A stretch of 11,000 nt of DNA from Eubacteriaceae bacterium (GTDB lineage: Bacteria; Bacillota; Clostridia; Lachnospirales; Lachnospiraceae). Position numbers and translations under genes: made by a program. The notes below the pieces were generated by a model, which saw only the letters and a list, made by a program, of their open reading frames with translations, was not told where the DNA came from and searched no databases. Positions within the stretch are counted from its first letter, which is position 1; every line of letters begins with the position of its first letter. Shown here piece after piece: positions 5,152-11,000 of this stretch. The DNA lies in NCBI GenBank assembly GCA_902362875.1, contig CABIYF010000045.1, positions 1-11,000 of the forward strand, read 5' to 3'.

Positions 5152-6546
5152 CTAGTCCGTGCCGTCGCCTTTCGCTTCGCACGTCGCCGTCCCGTCCTGC
5201 CTTGCTTGTGAAAGAAAGCCGATAGTCTGCAAAAAATCATGTCCTTTTGGAACTAAAGGCGTGTAAAACTCACTTATAACGCTTGTTCCCACATCACAAT
5301 AGCCACGTCCCTTGATACGCTTCTGAAAAAATTGCTTTTTCACATCTGAACCGAACAGCATACCGTAACCTAATTCGCTGATACGCCCCAAGCCCACACG
5401 GAAATTGAAGTTATCCCTTATCCCGTCCGAGAAATACTTTGCGTCTGGACGCTGGCAGGCAACGATAAGGAAATAACCTGCTTGTCGTCCTAACATAACG
5501 ATTTTCTTTAACTGGCTAAGTAAGCTCACACTTTCTTTCGTCCCCAGCATTTCAAAAAATGCTACATATTCATCAAAGATAAGAAAGCAGGGTGGCAGTC
5601 CCAGATAGGCATAGTTTTCGCCCGTCTTATAGTTTGGGTGTCGTTTCATTTCCTCACTTCGCTGTACCATTCCCTCATAAAAAGCATTGACGCAATCTAT
5701 CATTTCTTCTTTGGTATGGTAGACGTTTGGCATGACCGTTCCTAAATCCGCAAGGTCGCTATTCTTCGGGTCTAAGATGTAAAGGACAGCGTTGGTATGC
5801 AGTAGGGCTTCAATGAGCGTCAGCAGAAAATAAGTTTTACCGCCACCAGTCCCACCAGCAATCAGAGCGTGAGGGAGTGCGTCATATTCCCAGACAAGAT
5901 TTTTCATCAGTCTAAGACAGCCGTTTTCTGCCCTTACTTCATCAATGGTAATGCGGTTCGCTATCATATCATAAAGCAGGGTATATTCGATATAGCCGTC
6001 ATGTAAGGTTTTGTCGGTCAACTCACAATATAAGCCACTTTCCAATTTATCCTCTAACCGTAAAAGCTGGTCTTGATATTTTCCCAGCGTAATTTCACAG
6101 CGGATATGAAGCAGTCCCTTTTCCATTTGATAATAAATCTTTGGAAACCAGACGATTTTTTCCCTTGATCTGCCTTGCAGGTCAGTAAAAAAACCGCTAT
6201 CTTGTACGGTATCGGCTTCATACCACTTGTTTTCCAGTATCATTCTTGCCAGCTTTTGACGGTGCAGGAGGTTCTTGAAATTGTCATAACAGAAGCGATA
6301 ATACAGAAAAGCGACCAATGCACAAACACCAGTCGCTATCAGTATGGTTATGAAGTTGTAAGGGGAGAGCGTCAAGCCGTTTTCTAACAAGCTAAAATGC
6401 TCCCAATCGGTACGCATGAGCTGTTTGATATTCAATAGCAGGAGAATCGCCACGAATACAAACAGAAACGTTCCTATGGAAAAGTGGTAGACAAGTTGCT
6501 TGTCGCTGGCTCTGATACGGTGTCCTTTGTTACAAATCTTACGCAT
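5152..6546 (-). CDS. orf21: FtsK/SpoIIIE-type conjugation coupling ATPase (Tn916 Orf21-like)
   Basis: A 464-residue protein with two N-terminal membrane segments (about 21-40 and 65-83), a linker domain, and a RecA-like motor with Walker A GGTGGGKT (231-238) and Walker B CFLIFDEY (320-327). The block LGRQAGYFLIVACQRPDAKYF (372-392) is typical of the FtsK/SpoIIIE/TcpA group. It is the type IV coupling protein that links the relaxase-DNA complex to the channel. The length equals that of Tn916 Orf21. AAAGGAGTG lies about eight bases before the ATG. The stop lies at the edge of the oriT region, and the last residues (DGTATCEAKGDGTD) are encoded by a GC-rich, repetitive stretch. A terminator hairpin lies just upstream, at the end of the PadR/DUF1700 cargo. 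Confidence 0.95.
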   Translation of the reverse strand: MRKICNKGHRIRASDKQLVYHFSIGTFLFVFVAILLLLNIKQLMRTDWEHFSLLENGLTLSPYNFITILIATGVCALVAFLYYRFCYDNFKNLLHRQKLARMILENKWYEADTVQDSGFFTDLQGRSREKIVWFPKIYYQMEKGLLHIRCEITLGKYQDQLLRLEDKLESGLYCELTDKTLHDGYIEYTLLYDMIANRITIDEVRAENGCLRLMKNLVWEYDALPHALIAGGTGGGKTYFLLTLIEALLHTNAVLYILDPKNSDLADLGTVMPNVYHTKEEMIDCVNAFYEGMVQRSEEMKRHPNYKTGENYAYLGLPPCFLIFDEYVAFFEMLGTKESVSLLSQLKKIVMLGRQAGYFLIVACQRPDAKYFSDGIRDNFNFRVGLGRISELGYGMLFGSDVKKQFFQKRIKGRGYCDVGTSVISEFYTPLVPKGHDFLQTIGFLSQARQDGTATCEAKGDGTD

Positions 6547-6572
6547 AAATCAATCACTCCTTTCTGGATATG

Positions 6573-6605
6573 AAAAAAGCAGTCAATCGTATAGACTAAC
6601 TGCTT
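6573..6605 (-). terminator. intrinsic terminator after the DUF1700 gene (hairpin copy 3)
   Basis: Arms AAGCAGT (6577-6583) and ACTGCTT (6599-6605) form a 7-bp stem; a run of six T on the minus strand is at 6578-6573. Loop parts (TTAGTC and GATTG on the minus strand) are shared with the hairpins at 2177-2209 and 2668-2702, so the three are homologous although their flanks differ. It lies 16 bases past the DUF1700 stop and 27 bases before the coupling-protein start. Confidence 0.8.
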
Positions 6606-6620
6606 AAACACACATACATA

Positions 6621-7187
6621 TTAAATTGATAAATTGTTTTTAGTCTTACTAATACCTTTGCAATAGGTAATCAATAACTTCCATGCACCTCGTCCTAATA
6701 AGAACAAGATTATTCCCGTGATTAGTGATAAGATAAATACTGGAATAGGGCTTAAAGCTGTATTTCCAAATTGAAAACCAATATAATCTACATAAGGAAT
6801 ATTCAAATGTAATAAATAATCTACTAATTTTATAATCCCTAATACAGCAGAAGCAACACCACACAGAATAAAAGTAGGTGCAACAATAACCAAAACAGGT
6901 ATTACAAACAATCCAGAAAAACCTACTAAGCTATAAAAAGCACAAACTGTTAAAAATCTGTTCCAGCTAAAACCGTTTTCCTTTGCAAGTAAATCTCCAA
7001 GATAGGCTTTTGCAAGGTCTTTTGGCTTTCCTAATCTGGTTAAAATTTGTTCTGTTGAGAGATTTTCGCTTTCCATTTCTAAAATAGAGCCTTTTATTTC
7101 TTTTACAATATCAACACGTTCAGAAGTTGGAAGTGGTTTCAAACATTTATCAATAGTGTCTAAATATTTTTCAAATGTAGTATTCAT
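6621..7187 (-). CDS. DUF1700/HAAS-domain membrane protein (cargo)
   Basis: A 188-residue protein. Residues 1-70 form a soluble HAAS-like helical domain, with the pattern YLDTIDKCLKPLPTSERVDIVKEI...LSTEQILTRLGKPKDLAKAYL. This is followed by hydrophobic segments at about 78-126 and 145-172. DUF1700 proteins usually sit next to a PadR-family regulator and form a two-gene envelope-linked sensory or regulatory unit; the pair is found here. AAAGGAG is nine bases before the ATG and overlaps the PadR stop; the genes are four bases apart. The gene is distinctly AT-rich against the flanking core genes and interrupts the usual orf22-orf21 order, so it is probably acquired cargo. Exact function unknown. 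Confidence 0.85.
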   Translation of the reverse strand: MNTTFEKYLDTIDKCLKPLPTSERVDIVKEIKGSILEMESENLSTEQILTRLGKPKDLAKAYLGDLLAKENGFSWNRFLTVCAFYSLVGFSGLFVIPVLVIVAPTFILCGVASAVLGIIKLVDYLLHLNIPYVDYIGFQFGNTALSPIPVFILSLITGIILFLLGRGAWKLLITYCKGISKTKNNLSI

Positions 7188-7191
7188 AATT

Positions 7192-7524
7192 TTATTCTCC
7201 TTTCAAATCAGACATAGCATTTAATAAATTTTCCCATTCAGTATTCATAGCGTCCAGATAATTTTTTCCGTCTGGTGTTAATGAATAATATTTACGAGGT
7301 GGCAAGCCCTCTGTGGACTCTTGCCAAGTTGATTGCAAATAATTTTCCTTTTGTAATCTTCTTAACAATGGATATACTGTACTTTCCGTAGAAGTAATTA
7401 TAGGATATTTGCTCAATTCTTGTAAAATCTCATACCCATAATATACTTTTTTATCCAGCATTAGCAAAATACAATATTCCAATGTACCTCGCACTATTTG
7501 AGATTTCCATTTGTCTAAGTTCAT
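7192..7524 (-). CDS. PadR-family transcriptional regulator (cargo)
   Basis: About 110 residues from the ATG. It has the PadR winged-helix pattern: IVRGTLEYCILLMLDKKVYYGYEILQEL, then STESTVYPLLRRLQKENYL, then PRKYYSLTPDGKNYL as the wing, and a short C-terminal dimer helix. It belongs to the short PadR group that pairs with DUF1700 proteins and often represses its own operon. The frame is open from a GTG at 7533, but that codon lies in the ribosome site GAGGTG (7537-7532), which serves the ATG at 7524-7522. A promoter with a palindrome lies directly upstream. It is probably a local repressor of the pair; effects on transfer genes would be inference. Confidence 0.9.
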   Translation of the reverse strand: MNLDKWKSQIVRGTLEYCILLMLDKKVYYGYEILQELSKYPIITSTESTVYPLLRRLQKENYLQSTWQESTEGLPPRKYYSLTPDGKNYLDAMNTEWENLLNAMSDLKGE

Positions 7525-7545
7525 GTTGTTCACCTCACTGTTTTC

Positions 7546-7629
7546 TTGATAGGTATATCGTACTACACAGTACTATGAATGTCAACAGTATATTTTAATT
7601 GAACAACACTTTTTTTTGAAAGGTATATC
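7546..7629. repeat. 14-base direct repeat bracketing the padR promoter
   Basis: TTGATAGGTATATC (7546-7559) and TTGAAAGGTATATC (7616-7629) differ at one base and lie 70 bases apart. One lies just after the orf22 stop, the other between the padR promoter and the padR ribosome site. They may mark the join at which the cargo was inserted, or be a pair of regulator sites. Confidence 0.55.
7561..7589 (-). promoter_or_regulatory. padR promoter with overlapping operator-like palindrome
   Basis: On the minus strand, a perfect -35 TTGACA is followed after 17 bases by TACGAT (4 of 6 to consensus), about 40 bases before the PadR start. Between and overlapping the boxes is the inverted repeat GTACT-GTGT-AGTAC. 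Its position would let a bound PadR dimer block RNA polymerase, as expected of autorepression. Exact base numbers are read by hand and may be off by one or two. Confidence 0.75.
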
Positions 7630-7634
7630 AATTA

Positions 7635-8018
7635 CTATTTTTTCGGTTGTCCCTGCGTGTTATTATTCTGTGGATTGCCTGCGTTCTGGTTGCCTTTATT
7701 CTTTAACACAATATCCTCTGCCTTTACATACCAGTCCACATCTGCACCCGTATAGGTTTTTCGTGATACCGTATCGGCTACGGGATTGACAAGCTCCACG
7801 ACTGCATTGTAAGGAAATTCCCTTAACGGTACTTCTGGCGGTACAGATACGGGGATAATTCCACCATGCAGACTGCACTTCAAATCATAGATACGCTTTT
7901 TAAGCTGGGTACTCGGTGTCCCGTCCTCATTCTGCAAGAACACATCACGTACCGCTGTAAACTTTAATTCTCCAAATGTTTTCTCTTTGTCAATAACAAA
8001 CCCGTTTGATAATCTCAT
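7635..8018 (-). CDS. orf22: DUF961 protein, Tn916 Orf22-like helicase processivity factor
   Basis: A 127-residue protein beginning MRLSNGFVIDKEKTFGELKF. It shows the DUF961 pattern, with FGELKF near the start, RIYDLKCSLHGG in the middle, and VELVNPVADTV..YTGADVDWYVKAEDIVLK near the end. The Asn/Gln-rich tail GNQNAGNPQNNNTQGQ is probably disordered. HelP of ICEBs1 and Orf22/Orf23 of Tn916 belong to this family. HelP helps the host PcrA helicase unwind the nicked ICE for rolling-circle replication and transfer, and Tn916 Orf22 is known to associate with Orf20. AAAGGAGTG is about eight bases before the ATG. The gene follows orf23 by 15 bases. In simple Tn916 it is followed by orf21; here PadR/DUF1700 cargo comes between. 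Confidence 0.92.
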   Translation of the reverse strand: MRLSNGFVIDKEKTFGELKFTAVRDVFLQNEDGTPSTQLKKRIYDLKCSLHGGIIPVSVPPEVPLREFPYNAVVELVNPVADTVSRKTYTGADVDWYVKAEDIVLKNKGNQNAGNPQNNNTQGQPKK

Positions 8019-8033
8019 AAATTCTTCACTCCT

Positions 8034-8360
8034 TTACTTTTCTTCAACTGCTACAATATCATCAGCAACTAATACATAATCGGTATGTCCCATATCCCCG
8101 ATTGCGTAACCTCTGCCGTATAACTTCGGATTGACAAGTTTTACTTTCTGTTCATACTTGAAATGCTTTTCGCCAGCCTGCACAGGAATTTCCACCACAA
8201 CATTTTCGCCTTTCTGTATGTCAGAATAAAGGTTATAGCTTCGTCTGGCTAAGACCCTGCGATTATTTTTATCTCTTTCAAAGACTGGCTCGCTTTCGCC
8301 TGCAAATTCAAGAGTTCCAAAAGACTGTGCCATATCTGGCACGACATATTTCATTTCCAT
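8034..8360 (-). CDS. orf23: DUF961 protein, Tn916 Orf23-like helicase processivity factor
   Basis: A 108-residue protein beginning MEMKYVVPDMAQSFGTLEFAGE, with RRSYNLYSDIQKGENVVVEIP and VKLVNPKLYGRGYAIGDMGHTDYVLVADDIV, the DUF961 fold seen in Tn916 Orf23. It is a diverged paralogue of the next gene; both keep FGxLxF, xYxLxS/C and VxLVNP in the same order. Role as for HelP: support of helicase unwinding during replication and transfer of the circular element. GAGG stands nine bases before the ATG at 8360-8358. It is the first core transfer gene after the structured leader at 8413-8532, so the leader could control the whole operon. Confidence 0.92.
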   Translation of the reverse strand: MEMKYVVPDMAQSFGTLEFAGESEPVFERDKNNRRVLARRSYNLYSDIQKGENVVVEIPVQAGEKHFKYEQKVKLVNPKLYGRGYAIGDMGHTDYVLVADDIVAVEEK

Positions 8361-8586
8361 ACTGTTTTACCTCGTTTCTTTCTATATTTGATAAGTTTTT
8401 TAATTGTGATTTCTTATTCTGGCGGTTTGGGAAGTACCAGCAATCCCCCAGATAGTAAAGGGTAAAATCAATGCTTACGCACCCTTGACTATCCGTGTTC
8501 TTGCAGGTTGTAGGCAGACAAGCCAGAATAAGCAAAAATCTGCCGTTTGACAGCTTCGGCGGAGAGCGTGATTTTTCTTTCCTCAT
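8308..8586 (-). CDS. doubtful 92-codon open frame across the leader
   Basis: An open frame starting MRKEKSRSPPKLSNGRFLL runs through the whole leader and 53 bases into orf23 in another frame. A GGCGG/GGTAACGG stretch before its ATG is a poor ribosome site. The composition (many Asn, Ser, Cys, Tyr, Arg with no clear domain) and the nested inverted repeats in the same bases make structure a better explanation of the sequence than protein. I list it because it is the only sizeable frame in this gap and might be annotated elsewhere as hypothetical. Confidence 0.2.
   Translation of the reverse strand: MRKEKSRSPPKLSNGRFLLILACLPTTCKNTDSQGCVSIDFTLYYLGDCWYFPNRQNKKSQLKNLSNIERNEVKQYGNEICRARYGTVFWNS
8413..8532. 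other. structured leader: long nested inverted repeats upstream of orf23
   Basis: CTTATTCTGGC (8413-8423) and GCCAGAATAAG (8522-8532) are a perfect 11-base inverted repeat 98 bases apart. Beyond a small gap, five more bases can pair (GATTT 8408-8412 with AAATC 8536-8540). Inside, GATAGTAAAGGGT (8451-8463) pairs with ACCCTTGACTATC (8481-8493) at 12 of 13 positions, with a 17-base loop. Such nested stems suggest a conserved structure in RNA or single-stranded DNA. Candidates are an operon leader RNA or the element's single-strand origin of replication. I do not recognise a known riboswitch. No clear T run follows, so it is not a simple terminator. Confidence 0.6.
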
Positions 8587-8598
8587 ACCGTTACCGCC

Positions 8599-11000
8599 TT
8601 ATGATTTCTTCATTTTACGGCGTTTGTAAAGATATGTTCCAGCCAGTCCACCAGCAGACGCAAGCAACATCACGACAAATGCCATTACATTTGTACTGTC
8701 GCCCGTTTTGGGACTGTCGCTAGGTCTGTTAGGCTTTTCCGGTGTCGGTGGTGTTTCGGGTTTCTCTGGTTCTTCTGGCTTTTCCTTAAAAGTAATCGTC
8801 TGTCCCTTATCCTCAATATCCTTATGCTCGGTAACTTTCTTCGGCTCGTCTGGATTGCTTAAATCGTATAATTCCTCAAAAGTTACAAGCTGTTTGCCGT
8901 CAAGAGAAGTAGCGTCAAACGTAAAAGCAACTTCCACTTTCATAGTTTCGCTGTCAGCAATAAAAGTGTAATCACTTTCCACACGTTTTCCATTGATAAG
9001 AAGTTCTGCATTTTCTTCTTTCAACATCTGCCAGCCCACAAGTTTGTACTGTGTACCGACTTCTAAGCCCTCTAAGGTTACGGTATCAATGATTGTAACG
9101 TCTTTTCCTGCTTTAAGCTCTTTGTTGCCGTCCTTATCGGTAGCGGTAGTATGTATCTTGATGATACGCTCTGTGATAAGTACCGTTTGCCCGTCGTCCT
9201 CAATGTCTTTGTGTTCTGCAACTTTTACGGGTTCGTCTGGATTGCTGAAATCATATAATTCTTCAAAGGTAACAAGGTTTTTGCCACCTAAAGCAGACGC
9301 ATTGAATGTATAGGAAATTTTCACTTTCATTTCTTCATCATCAGCGACAAAGGTATAATCGTTTTCTACACGTTTCCCGTCAATGATAAGCTCGGCGTTT
9401 TCTTCCTTTAACATCTGCCAGCCTTTCAACTGATACTTTGCGCCTTTTGTAAGTCCGTCTAATTTGACAGTATCAACGATTGTAACCTCTTTTCCTGCAA
9501 GGATAGTCTTTTCGCCGTCTTTGCTGGTCGCTGTGGTATGAATAGAGATTTCTTTTTCGTATTCATCAGTTAGCGTTCCTAAATCAATCACAAGGTTATT
9601 TCTTGATACCACGATTTCAAAAGGTGGGATAAGTTCAAAGCCTTTGTTACTATCGCAACGCATTTCTTCAATGATATAGGTATCATAAGGTAATGCCCCC
9701 TTGCTGTCGTCTGGTTCAGAAGTCCCAAACCACACACCGTCCTCACTGGTCTTGCCTGCGTTTGTGTTGTGCTTATGAGAAGCCCAGTCAGCAGAAGTGG
9801 AAAACTGCCCGTTATCATCAGTTACCACAACATGATTTTCGCCCGTTGTCTTGCTTGTGATCCTAAAAGGAACATCAGCAAGACGCTTATGTGTGCCTGC
9901 ACCGATTTTTACACCCTCAATATCTCCACGCTTAATCTGATTGTAGATAGAATGAGCTTCGTCGGTTAAGTCCACGATTTTTCCATTTTCTGTGATTGTA
10001 AAATCAATCGGTTTTGCACCGTCAGTTAAGTAACCGTCGGGAGCTTGTTTCTCAACGATACGGAAATTTCCGTAAGGCAAAAGGTCAGCGGAAGTAGAAG
10101 CGATACCCTCAATATCTGTACGAATAGTTTTTACGACTTCATTTTTCTTATATAGCTTGCCCTCAACCAAAACAGAATTATCATTTAAGGAAATGATGTC
10201 AAAGACAGTATCTTTCAGAGTGGCACTTCCTTGTGGCTTTGTATCGCCCGTTTCTAAATCTCGTTTCTGAATTTTGACACCGCCACGGATAACCTTGTCT
10301 GATACAGAAAACTGGTTACTTCCAGATAATACGGCAAGGTCGCCGTCCTCGGTAATCTGTGTTACATATAAGCCCTTAATCTGTTCGGACTTATCGCCAG
10401 CCTGCATATATGCACCCTCTAACAAGTAGCCGTTTGGAGCTTTCGTTTCCTCAACGGTTAGCGTTCCAAGTGGAAGAACCGCCTTGCCGTCCTGCATATA
10501 GAAGCTATCGCCAGATACCTTGTATGCGTCCGCTAATTTTGTGATGTAGTGAGTTGTCCCGTCGCTGTCTGTTTCAGCGATTGTCTTTGTAACCCATGTA
10601 CGAGTAGCTTCGGCAGGGAGATTGTCTTTGTTATAGAAGCCAGCATAATACTTCCATGTAAATTCCGCACCTGCTAAAGAAGCGTTCCCCTGCGGATTGT
10701 CTTTCTGTGTTTCCATATCAATCTTGAAAAGCTCAATCAAAGTGTCCGTTACTTTCGGTGTATCTGATACTTTCAAGGTTGCTGTCTTTCCAACTTCAAC
10801 CTTTAAAGAATATACAGTTTTATCCACTTTATATCCTGCTGGTGCGGATAATTCCTTGATATAGACTGTGCCTGCTTTTACCTCTACAATATCTGTATTT
10901 CCGTTTTCATCAGTCGTAAGGGTGGCAAGCTGTTTCGTGCAGTCCTTATCAGAAAAGACACCATAGGTCGCACCTGCAATAGAGTAATTCCCGTTACCGT
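8599..11000 (-). CDS. sortase-anchored surface adhesin with SpaA and VaFE (Thr-Gln ester) repeats, 5' end outside window
   Basis: The frame is open to the window edge (about 800 codons). A GTG at 10827 is internal: the codons before it read KELSAPAGYK, part of a SpaA domain, so it is not the start. From the N-terminal side there are about four SpaA/CnaB-like domains (to 9553), marked by VEETKAPNGYLLEG and VEKQAPDGYLTDG. Two VaFE repeats follow (9549-9169, 9159-8782), with strand pairs IHTTAT and GQT that supply the Thr and Gln of an internal ester bond. Then come a Pro/Glu-rich stalk (8781-8719), sorting motif SPKTG (8715-8701), a membrane helix (about 8694-8629) and a KRRKMKK tail. It should be linked to peptidoglycan by sortase and serve adhesion. 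Position ahead of orf23 places it in or beside the transfer operon; help in cell-to-cell contact is inference. Confidence 0.9.
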   Translation of the reverse strand, partial: GNGNYSIAGATYGVFSDKDCTKQLATLTTDENGNTDIVEVKAGTVYIKELSAPAGYKVDKTVYSLKVEVGKTATLKVSDTPKVTDTLIELFKIDMETQKDNPQGNASLAGAEFTWKYYAGFYNKDNLPAEATRTWVTKTIAETDSDGTTHYITKLADAYKVSGDSFYMQDGKAVLPLGTLTVEETKAPNGYLLEGAYMQAGDKSEQIKGLYVTQITEDGDLAVLSGSNQFSVSDKVIRGGVKIQKRDLETGDTKPQGSATLKDTVFDIISLNDNSVLVEGKLYKKNEVVKTIRTDIEGIASTSADLLPYGNFRIVEKQAPDGYLTDGAKPIDFTITENGKIVDLTDEAHSIYNQIKRGDIEGVKIGAGTHKRLADVPFRITSKTTGENHVVVTDDNGQFSTSADWASHKHNTNAGKTSEDGVWFGTSEPDDSKGALPYDTYIIEEMRCDSNKGFELIPPFEIVVSRNNLVIDLGTLTDEYEKEISIHTTATSKDGEKTILAGKEVTIVDTVKLDGLTKGAKYQLKGWQMLKEENAELIIDGKRVENDYTFVADDEEMKVKISYTFNASALGGKNLVTFEELYDFSNPDEPVKVAEHKDIEDDGQTVLITERIIKIHTTATDKDGNKELKAGKDVTIIDTVTLEGLEVGTQYKLVGWQMLKEENAELLINGKRVESDYTFIADSETMKVEVAFTFDATSLDGKQLVTFEELYDLSNPDEPKKVTEHKDIEDKGQTITFKEKPEEPEKPETPPTPEKPNRPSDSPKTGDSTNVMAFVVMLLASAGGLAGTYLYKRRKMKKS
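8782..9549 (-). repeat. two tandem VaFE repeats in the adhesin gene
   Basis: Coding repeats of about 127 codons: 9549-9169 and 9159-8782. Shared blocks include GWQMLKEENAEL, the DGKRVE/NGKRVE turn, LVTFEELYD and SNPDEP. The two copies are similar at DNA level over long stretches, so copy number could change by recombination. Ester-bond Thr (IHTTAT) and Gln (GQT) are kept in both. Confidence 0.88.

Noticed and set aside
4987..5225. Plus-strand open frames over the oriT region
   Set aside because: Low-complexity Arg/Pro-rich translation of a structured, GC-rich non-coding region running into the coupling-protein gene; no ribosome site.
8484..8515. Possible plus-strand promoter TTGACT with a TGTAGG box 18 bases on
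   Set aside because: The -10 match is only three of six and TTGACT is part of the inner stem; no plus-strand gene follows.
8708..9313. Plus-strand open frames opposite the VaFE repeats
   Set aside because: They are Ser-rich complements of the repeat-coding region and mirror each other only because the adhesin repeats do.

Overview
The window is an internal piece of a Tn916-family integrative and conjugative element (ICE), read against its direction of transcription: every convincing gene lies on the minus strand, so the biological order runs from base 11000 to base 1. The core gene order matches Tn916 orf23-orf22-orf21-(oriT)-orf20-small membrane genes-orf18 (ArdA)-orf17-orf16. The host is a low-GC Gram-positive bacterium (Bacillota): the sorting-signal surface protein, AGGAGG-type ribosome sites and Tn916 backbone all agree. 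The species cannot be fixed from this sequence. Neither integrase/excisionase nor tet(M) is in the window.

Layout in transcription order. (1) 11000-8599: a large sortase-anchored adhesin whose 5' end lies outside the window. It has SpaA/CnaB-like domains, two VaFE-type (Thr-Gln ester) repeats, a Pro-rich stalk and an SPKTG anchor. (2) 8598-8361: a gene-poor leader that can fold into a strong nested stem structure. (3) 8360-7635: two DUF961 genes (orf23, orf22; HelP-type helicase processivity factors). (4) 7634-6573: an AT-rich cargo module with its own promoter and operator-like palindrome, a PadR repressor, a DUF1700/HAAS membrane protein and a terminator. (5) 6546-5152: the FtsK/SpoIIIE-type coupling ATPase (orf21). 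(6) About 5160-4969: the oriT region. (7) 4968-3772: the HTH-relaxase (orf20). (8) 3759-3403: two tiny membrane proteins (DUF3789-like and orf19-like). (9) 3438-2144: two AT-rich single-gene cargo cassettes, an alpha/beta hydrolase and a YgiT-type zinc-finger protein. (10) 2146-907: a small protein and two tandem ArdA-like antirestriction proteins. (11) 788-1: TcpE (orf17) and the start of the VirB4-type ATPase (orf16).

The core genes act together in conjugation. Orf20 nicks oriT, Orf22/Orf23 assist the helicase on the unwound strand, Orf21 feeds the relaxase-DNA complex to the channel built with TcpE and the VirB4-like ATPase, and ArdA proteins protect incoming DNA from restriction in the recipient. 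The adhesin could add cell contact.

The most unusual feature is the cargo arrangement. The end of the orf19-like gene plus a consensus promoter (unit A) and a terminator hairpin plus the downstream gene's ribosome site and start (unit B) are duplicated, giving A-hydrolase-BA-YgiT-B. This is an array of self-contained promoter-gene-terminator cassettes inside the transfer operon. A third homologous terminator ends the PadR/DUF1700 cargo elsewhere. No gap without a gene exceeds 300 bases; the longest is the structured 238-base leader at 8361-8598.
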